The translations under genes were made by a program, and so were the position numbers. Shown here piece after piece: positions 1 to 7,379 of a DNA stretch of 64,000 nt. Position 1 is the stretch's first letter. The number at the start of each line of letters is the position of its first letter. Origin of the DNA: an uncultured Paracoccaceae bacterium (GTDB lineage Bacteria; Pseudomonadota; Alphaproteobacteria; Rhodobacterales; Rhodobacteraceae); contig CANKVU010000001.1 in assembly GCA_947487205.1 (NCBI GenBank), positions 62,001-126,000 on the forward strand, in the 5' to 3' direction. The notes below the pieces were generated by a model, which searched no databases, had not been told where the DNA came from, and saw only the letters and a list, made by a program, of their open reading frames with translations.

Positions 1-429
1 GTGATCCTCCAGCGCCTGCACCGCCAGCATCGCGGTGAAGCCGGCGGTGCCCACCGCCATCGCCTGGCGCGTCGTCAATCCCTCGGGCAGCGGCACCAGC
101 CATTCCGCCTTGACACGGGCCTTCTCGGCATGGCCGCCCCAATAGGCCTCGCCCACCCGCCAGCCGGTCAGCACGACCTTGTCGCCCGGCGCATAGCAAT
201 CGTGCGCCGAGGCCTCGACCGTGCCGGCGAGGTCGATGCCCGGCACATGGGGATAGTCGCGCACCAATCCCCCGCCCGGCCCGATGCACAGGCCGTCCTT
301 GTAGTTCAGGGTGGAATATTCGACGGCCACGGTCACGTCCCGATCGGGCAGGCGGCTCTCGTCCAGCTCCTGCACGCCCGCATGCGTCTCTCCGTTCTCG
401 TCCTTCTCGACCACGAGCGCCTTGAACAT
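1..429 (-). CDS. acuI: AcuI-type acrylyl-CoA reductase / MDR oxidoreductase (3' end outside window)
   Basis: Only the first 143 codons are present; the gene runs off the left edge. The protein begins MFKALVVEKD and contains STLNYKDGL, GGGLVRDYPHVPGIDLAGTV and VLTGWRVGEAYWGGHAEK, which are the N-terminal GroES-like part of zinc-free medium-chain dehydrogenases of the AcuI/YhdH type. AcuI reduces acrylyl-CoA to propionyl-CoA with NADPH in the cytoplasm; in Rhodobacterales this detoxifies acrylate from DMSP breakdown. The nucleotide-binding Rossmann half lies outside the window, so the substrate is inferred from N-terminal similarity only. It is divergent from the SDR gene that starts at 546. 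Family assignment is secure, the symbol a little less so. Confidence 0.88.
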   Translation of the reverse strand, partial: MFKALVVEKDENGETHAGVQELDESRLPDRDVTVAVEYSTLNYKDGLCIGPGGGLVRDYPHVPGIDLAGTVEASAHDCYAPGDKVVLTGWRVGEAYWGGHAEKARVKAEWLVPLPEGLTTRQAMAVGTAGFTAMLAVQALEDH

Positions 430-545
430 CCGCCTGTCTCCTCCTGATGGCTGATCCGGAGGGTAGAGCGGCCATGCGCCGCGCATCAACCGGGGAACAC
501 GCCGCCCCCCTGCCCGTTGCCCGCCGGAAACGGATGGAGACCTCG

Positions 546-1307
546 ATGAATTTCGACGGCAAGACAATCATCGTCACCGGCGCGTCCTCGGGCATCGGCG
601 AGGGGATCGCCCGCGATCTCGGCGCCCGCGGCGCCAATGTCGTGCTGGCCGCGCGCCGCGCCGACCGGCTCGAGGCCATCGCGCAGGAGATCGGCCCCGA
701 CCGCGCCCTGTCCGTGGCCACCGACATCACGAACCCCGACGAGGTCGCGGCGCTCGTCGCCCGCGCGACCGACCGATTCGGCGCGCTTCACGGCCTCGTC
801 GCCAATGCCGGCACCGCCGCCATGGGCCGGATGGAGGATCTCGACCCCGCGGATTTCCGCAAGCTCCTCGATATCAACGTCGAAGGGACCTACACCACCA
901 TCCGCGCCGCCTGGGGCCTGCTCAAGGCGAGCGGCGGTGCGGTGGTGGCCACCTCCTCGGTTTCCGGGCTCGGCGGCGATTGGGGCGCCTTCGCCTACAA
1001 CGCCTCCAAGGGCGCGATCAGCCTGATGGTACAGGGCCTGGCGCTGGACGCCCACGCCTCGGGGATCCGGGTGAACGCCGTGGCGCCCTCCTTCACCCTG
1101 TCGGAGCTGACCGAGGGGATGACCGACGACAAGGCGCTGATGGACGCCTTCAAGACCCGCATCCCGCTCGGCCGGCCGGCCGATCCCGCCGACATCGCCG
1201 GGCCGGTGGCGTTCCTGCTGTCGCCCGAGGCGCGGTTCGTGAACGGGGTGATCCTGCCGGTCGATGGCGGCCTCAACGCCTCGAACGGACAGCCGCCGCT
1301 CGGCTGA
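546..1307 (+). CDS. SDR-family NAD(P)-dependent oxidoreductase
   Basis: A 253-residue classical short-chain dehydrogenase/reductase. The dinucleotide-binding motif TGASSGIG lies at about residues 10-17, NAG at about 90, the catalytic Ser in TSSVSG and the catalytic YNASK near residue 155, and the C-terminal FVNGVILPVDGG is typical of the family. Length fits. I chose the ATG at 546 because GGAGA lies 5 bases upstream and the protein then begins MNFDGKTIIVTG, as SDRs do; an in-frame start at 447 would add an uncharacteristic tail. Substrate cannot be told from sequence. The DUF4345 gene follows 57 bp downstream, on the same strand. Confidence 0.9.
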   Translation: MNFDGKTIIVTGASSGIGEGIARDLGARGANVVLAARRADRLEAIAQEIGPDRALSVATDITNPDEVAALVARATDRFGALHGLVANAGTAAMGRMEDLDPADFRKLLDINVEGTYTTIRAAWGLLKASGGAVVATSSVSGLGGDWGAFAYNASKGAISLMVQGLALDAHASGIRVNAVAPSFTLSELTEGMTDDKALMDAFKTRIPLGRPADPADIAGPVAFLLSPEARFVNGVILPVDGGLNASNGQPPLG

Positions 1308-1316
1308 CATCCGCCC

Positions 1317-1334
1317 GCCGGGACGCCTCCCGGC
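1317..1334 (+). other. Small hairpin between SDR and DUF4345 genes
   Basis: GCCGGGA (1317-1323) and TCCCGGC (1328-1334) form a perfect 7-bp stem around a 4-base loop. No T-run follows, so it is not a good terminator. It may modulate read-through between the two co-directional genes or protect the upstream transcript's end. Confidence 0.4.
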
Positions 1335-1364
1335 AGGCCACCCGTCCATGACCGGAGATCCCCC

Positions 1365-1718
1365 ATGATCGATATCCTCAACGTCCTCATCGCCCTCCTC
1401 TCGATCGGCTTCGGCCTGATCGGCTGGGTGGCGCCCCGCTACACGATGGGGGTGCTGGACCTCGCGCCGGCCGGCGGGTCGACCATGGGGCTCGGCGAGA
1501 TGCGCGCCGCATCGGGGGCGCTCTTCGTGGGGCTGGGCGCCGGTGCCCTGCTGATCGGCACCCCCACCGCCTTCGCGATGATCGGCTGCGCTTGGGGCGG
1601 GGCCGCGATCGGGCGCCTCACCTCGATCCTGCTCGACGGGGCCTCCCGGCCGAAATGGATCTTCTTCGCGGTGGAGATCGCGGTGGGCGTCGTCGCCATC
1701 GTCATCAACCACCTCTGA
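1365..1718 (+). CDS. DUF4345-like small integral membrane protein
   Basis: A 117-residue protein that is almost entirely hydrophobic. About four membrane segments can be seen: residues 3-23, 48-65, 68-88 and 98-116, with short polar loops such as RPKW between the last two. Size and pattern match the DUF4345 family, whose function is unknown. It starts 57 bp after the SDR gene and may be co-transcribed with it. GGAGA lies 7 bases upstream of the ATG. No catalytic motif is visible. The tmRNA locus begins within about 30-40 bp of its stop codon. Confidence 0.75.
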   Translation: MIDILNVLIALLSIGFGLIGWVAPRYTMGVLDLAPAGGSTMGLGEMRAASGALFVGLGAGALLIGTPTAFAMIGCAWGGAAIGRLTSILLDGASRPKWIFFAVEIAVGVVAIVINHL

Positions 1719-1722
1719 GCCC

Positions 1723-1751
1723 TTGAAATGCGGCCCGGTCCGGAGCATATT
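1723..1751 (+). promoter_or_regulatory. Candidate sigma-70 promoter of the tmRNA locus
   Basis: TTGAAA at 1723-1728 is followed, after a 17-base spacer, by CATATT at 1746-1751. This would start transcription near 1758, just ahead of the CCCCgtcaGGGG hairpin that opens the acceptor piece. The -10 also forms one arm of a 7-bp inverted repeat (1746-1752 with 1771-1777), so part of the signal could instead be RNA structure. Confidence 0.5.
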
Positions 1752-1947
1752 CGGGATGTCCCCGTCAGGGGAATATGGACATAAACGCGCACGTAATAAG
1801 CGGATCGGACCCGGGGGCGGTACCCGGCGGCTCCACCAAACATCCGATTGTTGGCGGATCATGGGGCCGAAACAGGATCGACGGACGTCTAAAGGTGTAG
1901 CTTTGTCTCGGTGAGGTACCACCGTTATCGGTCCGTAAAGCATAGTT

Positions 1948-1986
1948 GCCAACAACAATCATGCTCCGGTTGCGGTTGCCGCCTAA
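1948..1986 (+). other. tmRNA proteolysis-tag reading frame (ANNNHAPVAVAA, stop)
   Basis: The resume codon GCC at 1948 is preceded by the usual TAGT element (1943-1946). Translation gives ANNNHAPVAVAA and then TAA at 1984-1986. The hydrophobic AVAA end is the ClpX-recognised form of tag, and tags with APVA near the end are usual for Rhodobacterales. This is the clearest proof that the locus is tmRNA. Confidence 0.93.
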
Positions 1987-2043
1987 GCGGTAATCAAGAC
2001 CGAAATCTGAAGTCCTTGCCCCTAGCAGGGTAAGGCGGGGTTC

Positions 2044-2074
2044 GCAGGCACCTGGCAACAGAAGCCTGCATTTT
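2044..2074 (+). terminator. Probable intrinsic terminator of the tmRNA locus
   Basis: GCAGGC (2044-2049) and GCCTGC (2064-2069) pair perfectly over 6 bp, and ATTTT follows at 2070-2074. The 14-base loop is rather long, so the terminator may be weak. The hairpin could also be the last helix of the coding RNA. Confidence 0.5.
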
Positions 2075-2137
2075 CCTTCATCTTGCGTTAAGAGCCACTG
2101 CGCTATCTGTGGTTGTATACCGGACGCAGGCCCCCCG

Positions 2138-2563
2138 ATGCGCGAAGCCGACATCATCAAGACCTTCTTCGACACCGTGTGGAACGGTGGCGACGCGGAG
2201 GCGGTGTACGAGTACTTCGCCCCCGGCGCCAACGCCACCGGCCTCGTAGGCGGCATGGCGCTCGACGCCGAGGACATGATCGCCTTCGTCCAGACCCTCT
2301 CGATGCACGTCAAGAACATCGAGGTCGAGGTCGTCCACGTCCTCGTCGACGGCGACTGGGTGTCCGGCCTCGTCCGCAGCACCGGTACCTGCCGCCGCTC
2401 GGGCCGCGCCATGACGCTGTCGGGCCAGACGCTCGTGCGCCTCCAGGACGGGCTGATCGCCGAGGCCTACAACCATTTCGACCTGCTGGGCTTCTTCGTG
2501 CAGCTGAACCTTCTGCCACCCGACGCGATCGAGCGCCTCCTGGCGGGCATGAAGGCCGCCTGA
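2138..2563 (+). CDS. SnoaL/NTF2-like (ester cyclase-type) protein
   Basis: A 141-residue protein with the NTF2-like pattern: an N-terminal helix (FFDTVWNGGDAEAVYEYFAPGA), then strands ending in LVRLQDGLIAEAYNHFDLLGFFVQL. The aromatic, DGLI-A-x-NHFD ending is typical of SnoaL-like polyketide cyclase or lyase-related proteins. The fold is clear; the ligand is not. It follows the tmRNA terminator and is convergent with the FemAB-like gene, whose open frame overlaps its last 97 bases. No strong Shine-Dalgarno sequence is seen before the ATG. Confidence 0.82.
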   Translation: MREADIIKTFFDTVWNGGDAEAVYEYFAPGANATGLVGGMALDAEDMIAFVQTLSMHVKNIEVEVVHVLVDGDWVSGLVRSTGTCRRSGRAMTLSGQTLVRLQDGLIAEAYNHFDLLGFFVQLNLLPPDAIERLLAGMKAA

Positions 2564-3417
2564 CCGCCCCCCGCCACCGGGTCTAGAGCAGCAGGCGCAA
2601 GGCAGGCCGGTTCCGCTCCCGCGCGCATCTTGAACCGCGCCAGGCCGGGCTGGTTCGCCGCGTCTACCACGCCCAGATCCGCGGCCAGCGCGCCGTCCGC
2701 CCGCGCCGCCTCCATCGCCCGCCCGAGGAGGAGGTTGTGCGCCGAACGCCGCCGTCCGTCCACCCCCGACCAGCCCGCGTGATAGGTCAGCACCGCGCCG
2801 TGCCGGATCGTCACGATCCCGGCCAGCGGCACGCCCGCGCGATAGGCGCCCCAGGTCTCCACATGGCCGGGCGCCACGCGCGCCAGCGCCCGCCGCCAGG
2901 CCGGCGGCAGGCCGCGATAGCCGCGCGCCCGGCGCTGCCGCGCCTCGGCCCGCTCCAGCCAGGCTGGACAGCCCCGCTCCCGCAGGACGACGAGGCCCTG
3001 CCGCTCGCCGTGGTTCAGCGCCGCGCGCCACTTGCCGTGCATCGCGCCCCGAAGGTCGCGGTCGAGCGGGACGCGCGCCTCGCGCCGCGACCGCCCCAGG
3101 CGAAGCCCCGCCTCCCCGCCCAGCAGCAGAAGCCGTAGGCCCGGCAGGCCGCGCCGCAACGCCCGCTCCGCCCCCCGGCGCGTCGGCCCCAGCCAGTGCA
3201 CCCCGCGCCCGCTCCAGCCCACCGACAGGCCCGGCGGGCCGCGCAGGATCAGTTGCACCACGCCCGCGATGCGCTCTTCCTCGGCGATGCGGACGCGCAG
3301 GACCCGCGCGCCCAGCGCCTCCGCCGCAGCCCCGTAGATCCAGGATTGTTCCAGCGGCGCCAGGGCGGTCCAGCCCTCCCAATCGGCGCGGGCGGGCGGA
3401 TCGGTCAGGATCTCCAT
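2467..3417 (-). CDS. FemAB/GNAT-like acyltransferase with doubtful C-terminus
   Basis: A 316-residue frame starting MEILTDPPARADW. The recognisable part is the C-terminal GNAT-like half: GVPLAGIVTIRHGAVLTYHAGWS, HNLLLGRAMEAARADGALAADLG and PGLARFKMRAGAEP, as in FemAB/FemX-like lipid II aminoacyl-transferase relatives of Rhodobacterales. The acceptor is unknown. The last 39 or so codons run antisense into the NTF2-like gene and resemble nothing in the family. A TAG in another frame at 2583-2585 would end the protein naturally just outside the neighbour, so a frameshift or lost stop is possible. It lies 22 bp after aglK on the same strand and could be read by agl transcripts. Confidence 0.7.
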   Translation of the reverse strand: MEILTDPPARADWEGWTALAPLEQSWIYGAAAEALGARVLRVRIAEEERIAGVVQLILRGPPGLSVGWSGRGVHWLGPTRRGAERALRRGLPGLRLLLLGGEAGLRLGRSRREARVPLDRDLRGAMHGKWRAALNHGERQGLVVLRERGCPAWLERAEARQRRARGYRGLPPAWRRALARVAPGHVETWGAYRAGVPLAGIVTIRHGAVLTYHAGWSGVDGRRRSAHNLLLGRAMEAARADGALAADLGVVDAANQPGLARFKMRAGAEPACLAPAALDPVAGGGQAAFMPARRRSIASGGRRFSCTKKPSRSKWL

Positions 3418-3439
3418 GGGGCCGCCGCCCGCCCGACCC

Positions 3440-4552
3440 TCAGCGATAGAGCAGCGACTGCCCGTCGCGAAACACGTGTACCCGGGACGGCTCGGCCCCC
3501 AGCTTCACCCGGCGCCCGCGCAGGTTCTGGTGAACTCCCTGCAGCTTGGCGATCACCGCCGCGTCGCCCTTCTCCATCGCCTCCATCGAGGCCTCGCCGG
3601 TCTCGAAATAGAGCAGCGTCACCTCGCCCAGCGCCTCGGTGATGTCGACCGTCCCCTCGAAGAGGTACTCCTCCCCCTGCGCCTCGACGAAATCCTCCGG
3701 CCGGACGCCCACATTGACCCGCGCGCCGCGGTCGGCGTCGGTGGTGGGGTAATGCGACACCGCCGTGCCGCCGCGCGACATCTTCACCACCGTGCGCTCG
3801 CCGGTCTCCACCACCTCGCCTTCCAGAAGGTTCATGGCGGGCGACCCGATGAACTGGGCGACGAACTCGTTCTGCGGCTTCTCGTAGAGTTCGAGCGGCG
3901 TGCCGACCTGGCTGATCCCGCCGCCCGCCAGCACCACGATGCGCGTGGCCAGCGTCATGGCCTCCACCTGGTCGTGGGTGACGTAGATCATGGTGGAATC
4001 GGGCATCTGCTCCTTCAGCTGCGCGATCTCGATGCGGGTCGCGACCCGGAGCGCGGCGTCGAGGTTCGACAGCGGTTCGTCGAACAGGTAGACCTTCGGA
4101 TCGCGCACGATGGCCCGCCCGATCGCGACGCGCTGCCGCTGACCGCCCGACAAGGCCTTCGGCAGCCGGTCGAGATAGGGGTCGAGCTGCAGGATGCGGG
4201 CGGCGTTTCGCACCGCGTCGTCGATCTCCTGCTTCGACTTCTTCGCGATCTTCAGCGCGAAGGCCATGTTGTCGTAGACGGTCATGTGCGGATAGAGCGC
4301 GTAGGACTGGAACACCATCGCGATCCCGCGCTGCGAGGGCGGCACGTCGTTGACCACGCGGCCCTCGATCTCCATCGTGCCGCCGGTGATCTTCTCCAGC
4401 CCCGCCACCATCCGCAGCAGGGTGGACTTGCCGCACCCCGAGGGGCCGACGAAGACGATGAGCTCGCCCCGCCCGATCTCGAGGTTGATGTCCTCGAGCA
4501 CCTTCACGCTGCCATAGGCCTTCGCGACGTTGGTCATCCTCAGGTCGGCCAT
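3440..4552 (-). CDS. aglK: Alpha-glucoside ABC transporter ATP-binding protein
   Basis: A 370-residue ATPase of the MalK/UgpC type. Walker A GPSGCGKST is at about residues 37-45, the Q-loop in VFQSYALYPHM, the signature LSGGQRQR, Walker B VYLFDEPLSNLDA and the switch histidine in YVTHDQVEAMT. The C-terminal 130 residues (from about 240, EGEVVETGERTVV onward) form the TOBE/MOP regulatory domain. It powers the AglFG permeases from the cytoplasmic face. It is the last gene of aglEFGAK, 12 bp after aglA. Length is normal. The name rests on operon order; the sequence alone would say only UgpC/MalK family. Confidence 0.9.
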   Translation of the reverse strand: MADLRMTNVAKAYGSVKVLEDINLEIGRGELIVFVGPSGCGKSTLLRMVAGLEKITGGTMEIEGRVVNDVPPSQRGIAMVFQSYALYPHMTVYDNMAFALKIAKKSKQEIDDAVRNAARILQLDPYLDRLPKALSGGQRQRVAIGRAIVRDPKVYLFDEPLSNLDAALRVATRIEIAQLKEQMPDSTMIYVTHDQVEAMTLATRIVVLAGGGISQVGTPLELYEKPQNEFVAQFIGSPAMNLLEGEVVETGERTVVKMSRGGTAVSHYPTTDADRGARVNVGVRPEDFVEAQGEEYLFEGTVDITEALGEVTLLYFETGEASMEAMEKGDAAVIAKLQGVHQNLRGRRVKLGAEPSRVHVFRDGQSLLYR

Positions 4553-4564
4553 TCCTCTCCCTCC

Positions 4565-6223
4565 CTACTCCGTGGCCGGCACGGCGAAGGCGCCCTGCCA
4601 GGGCGGCAGGCGCACGACCCGCCCCTCGAACGCCGCCTCGAAGGGCACGCCCGCGCAGGGGGTCCAGTCGCCGTCGGGCAGCTCCACCACCTGATCCGTG
4701 CCGCTCAGGTTGAAGGCGCCGAAGATCCGCGCACCCTCGTGCGCGCGCACCATGGTATAGACCTCGTCGTCGGCCCGCAGGATCGTCAGGTCGCCCTTCG
4801 CCAGCGCCGGGTATTGCCGGCGGAACGCGATGAAGGCCCGGTAGAAGCCCAGGGTCGAGACGGGATCGCGCTCCTGGACGGACACCGCCCGCTCGATATG
4901 CTCCACCGCCACCGGTAGCCAGGGCCGCGCATCGGTGAAGCCGCCGTGATGGTCCTGGGTCCAGGGCATCGGCGTGCGCGCCCCGTCGCGGCCCTTGAAC
5001 TTGGGCCAGAACCGCTTGCCATAGGGGTCCTGCAGGTCGTCGAAGGCCACATAGGCCTCGGTCAGGCCCAGCTCCTCCCCCTGGTAGAGGCAGACCGTCC
5101 CCTTCAGCGTCATCAGGATCGCGGCATAGAGCTTCTTCTGCACCTCCGAGAGCTGCCAGCGCGTCTGGTAGCGCACCGTGTCGTGGTTCGAGAAGGCCCA
5201 GCAGGCCCAGCCCTCGGCCACGATGCGCTCGAACCGCTCCAGGACGTTGCGGATGCGGCTGCCGGACGGATAGGTGTTGGCGAGGAAGTCGAAATCGTAG
5301 GCCATGTGCAGCCGGCCGTTCGACGTGTAGTCGCGCTGCGTCTCCATGCCCCGCTGGCTTTCGCCGATCTCGCCCACCGACGTGATGTCGGGATAGGCGT
5401 CCATCACGCCCCGCAGCCGCTGCAGGAAGACCAGGTTCTCGGGCTGGGTCTTGTCGTAGAGATGGTCCTGGAAGTTGTAGGGATTGACCGACGGGGCGGT
5501 GTTGTCGTTGCGATGCTCGGCAGGCAGGGCGGGATTGTCGCGCAATTCCCGGTCGTGGAAGTAGAAGTTCACCACGTCCAGGCGGAAGCCGTCCACGCCC
5601 TTGTCGAGCCAGAACCGCGCCACGTTCAGAAGCTCGTCCTGCACCTCGGGATTGTGGAAGTTCAGGTCGGGCTGCTCGATCAGGAAGTTGTGCAGGTAAT
5701 ACTGCATCCGTTCCGATTCCCATTCCCACGCCGACCCGCCGAAGATCGACAGCCAGTTGTTCGGCGGCGATCCGTCGGGCTTGGGATCGGCCCAGACATA
5801 CCAGTCGGATTTGGGGTTCTCGCGCGACGAGCGGCTCTCCTTGAACCAGCGATGGTCGGACGAGGTGTGGCTCATCACCAGGTCGATCAGCACCCGGATG
5901 CCCACCTGGTGCGCGCGGTGGATCAGCGCCTCGAAATCCCCCATCGACCCGAAGAGCGGGTCCACGTCCCGGAACGACGAGATATCGTAGCCGAAATCGC
6001 GCATGGGCGAGCGGAAGAAGGGCGAGACCCAGATCGCGTCCACGCCGAGTTTCGCCAGGTAATCCATCCGGTGGATGATGCCGGCCAGGTCGCCGACGCC
6101 GTCATTGTTCGAATCCTGGAACGAGCGCGGGTAGATCTGGTAGATCACCGCGCCGCGCCACCAGTCGGGGTCGGGGGGGCCGGCCTCGATCGGCCGGTCC
6201 GTTGCAGGGTCGAGGAATGCCAT
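4565..6223 (-). CDS. aglA: Alpha-glucosidase, GH13 (AglA)
   Basis: A 552-residue GH13 alpha-glucosidase of the oligo-1,6-glucosidase/AglA group. Visible are IYQIYPRSFQDSNNDGVGDL near residue 27, VMSHTSSDH (conserved region I), the nucleophile Asp in DGFRLDVVN, the acid/base Glu in TSVGEIGE and the transition-state Asp in FSNHDTVRYQ. There is no signal peptide, so it acts in the cytoplasm on alpha-glucosides (sucrose, maltose, trehalose or similar) after import. It lies 3 bp after aglG and 12 bp before aglK. Substrate range cannot be read from the sequence. Confidence 0.92.
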   Translation of the reverse strand: MAFLDPATDRPIEAGPPDPDWWRGAVIYQIYPRSFQDSNNDGVGDLAGIIHRMDYLAKLGVDAIWVSPFFRSPMRDFGYDISSFRDVDPLFGSMGDFEALIHRAHQVGIRVLIDLVMSHTSSDHRWFKESRSSRENPKSDWYVWADPKPDGSPPNNWLSIFGGSAWEWESERMQYYLHNFLIEQPDLNFHNPEVQDELLNVARFWLDKGVDGFRLDVVNFYFHDRELRDNPALPAEHRNDNTAPSVNPYNFQDHLYDKTQPENLVFLQRLRGVMDAYPDITSVGEIGESQRGMETQRDYTSNGRLHMAYDFDFLANTYPSGSRIRNVLERFERIVAEGWACWAFSNHDTVRYQTRWQLSEVQKKLYAAILMTLKGTVCLYQGEELGLTEAYVAFDDLQDPYGKRFWPKFKGRDGARTPMPWTQDHHGGFTDARPWLPVAVEHIERAVSVQERDPVSTLGFYRAFIAFRRQYPALAKGDLTILRADDEVYTMVRAHEGARIFGAFNLSGTDQVVELPDGDWTPCAGVPFEAAFEGRVVRLPPWQGAFAVPATE

Positions 6224-6226
6224 GGT

Positions 6227-7378
6227 CTATTTAACTGATCCCGCCAGAAGTCCGCGTACGAAGAAGCGCTGCATCGCGAAGAAGACCGCGATCGGCACAG
6301 CGATCGAAACGAAGGCCGCCGTCGCCAGGATCCCCCAATCCCCCCCGCGGGAGCCAAGAAGATCGTCGGCGATCTTGACCGTCATCACCTTGGAGGCGTC
6401 GTCGGACGGCAGGAACACCTTCGCCACGAGCAGATCGTTCCAGGTCCACAGGAACTGGAAGATCGAGAAGGCCGCCAGCGCCGGCAGCGACAGCGGCAGC
6501 ACGATCCGGACGAACAGCTCGAAATCGGTGGCCCCGTCGACGCGCGCGCTTTCGATGATGTCGCGCGGCAACCCGGCCATGTAGTTGCGGATCAGGTACA
6601 CCGCCAGCGGCATCCCGAAGGCCGTGTGCGCGAACCAGATCCCCATGAAGCTCTGCCCGATGCCGATGCGGTTGTGCAGGTTCAGCATCGGCACCAGCGC
6701 CAGTTGCAGCGGCACGACGAGTAGCCCCACCACGAGCGCGATCAGCAGCCCGCGGCCGGGGAAATCCATCCAGGCCAGCGCATAGGCGGCGAAGGCCGCG
6801 ATCAGGATCGGGATCACCGTGGCGGGGATCGTCACCGTCAGCGTGTTGACGAAGGCCCGGTCCATGTTGTCGGCCGTCAGCACCTGTCTGTAATTTCCCA
6901 GCGTGAATTCCGGCGGGCTCTGCGCGGCGAAATAGACCCGCTGGCCGCGGTCGCCCGGGTCCTCGGGCGTGACCCAGCGATAGGTGCCGTCCGCGTTCAC
7001 CGTCAGGCTCTCGCCGTCGCCCAGATCCGCTGTCGTCCCGGCCGCGAACTCGGTCGGATCGACCCCCCGCGTGCCGAAGGCCACCACGTCGCCGCCGCCG
7101 TCGGGGAAATAGGTCCGCGCCTCCTCGTCGTCATAGATGTTGCCGGTGACCACGAAGGCATCGCCGTCCGGCGCGGCCTGGGTCCCGGTGCGGCCGCGGG
7201 CGGTCAGCTCCACCGGGAACGGCGCCTTCCACCACCCCGATTCCGAGATCTGGTCCCGCTCCCGGAGGGACGAGACCAGAAGGCCGACGGTCGGGATCAG
7301 CCACAGCAGGACCAGCGCCACCACCGAGATGTTGGTCGCCCAGGCGAGGGAGGATTTCTGTCCCGCGATGTTGTCCAT
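6227..7378 (-). CDS. aglG: Alpha-glucoside ABC transporter permease AglG
   Basis: A 383-residue MalG-type permease. One membrane helix (about residues 14-36) is followed by a soluble insert of about 130 residues (WWKAPFPVEL to about FAAQSPPEF) and then five more helices. The ATPase-docking EAA loop is ESARVDGATDFELFVRIVLPL. The insert is also known from rhizobial AglG and would sit in the periplasm. The stop codon lies 3 bp before aglA, and the start is 1 bp after the aglF stop, so the genes are coupled. Confidence 0.92.
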   Translation of the reverse strand: MDNIAGQKSSLAWATNISVVALVLLWLIPTVGLLVSSLRERDQISESGWWKAPFPVELTARGRTGTQAAPDGDAFVVTGNIYDDEEARTYFPDGGGDVVAFGTRGVDPTEFAAGTTADLGDGESLTVNADGTYRWVTPEDPGDRGQRVYFAAQSPPEFTLGNYRQVLTADNMDRAFVNTLTVTIPATVIPILIAAFAAYALAWMDFPGRGLLIALVVGLLVVPLQLALVPMLNLHNRIGIGQSFMGIWFAHTAFGMPLAVYLIRNYMAGLPRDIIESARVDGATDFELFVRIVLPLSLPALAAFSIFQFLWTWNDLLVAKVFLPSDDASKVMTVKIADDLLGSRGGDWGILATAAFVSIAVPIAVFFAMQRFFVRGLLAGSVK

Positions 7379-7379
7379 C

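Larger units (their letters stand above)
1745..2077 (+). ncRNA. ssrA: Two-piece (circularly permuted) tmRNA, ssrA
   Basis: The order is that of alphaproteobacterial permuted tmRNA: the acceptor piece first, then an intervening segment, then the coding piece. The acceptor strand CGGCTCC (1828-1834) is followed by ACCA (1835-1838). It pairs over 7 bp, with one G-U, to GGGGCCG (1863-1869), the 5' end of the coding piece, which continues AAACAGGATCGACGG as tmRNAs do. The segment 1839-1862 would be removed by processing. A T-arm with stem CCGGG/CCCGG (1811-1815 with 1823-1827) has the unusual loop GGCGGTA instead of TTCRANY. The tag frame is at 1948-1986. tmRNA with SmpB rescues stalled ribosomes and tags the nascent protein for ClpXP. 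Outer ends are approximate: the acceptor piece probably starts near 1758 and the coding piece ends before or at the hairpin at 2044-2069. Confidence 0.92.

Noticed and set aside
1723-1914. A 63-codon open frame over the start of the tmRNA locus
   Set aside because: It covers the acceptor stem, T-arm and 5' end of the coding piece; the RNA structure explains the sequence and no SD or protein pattern is seen.
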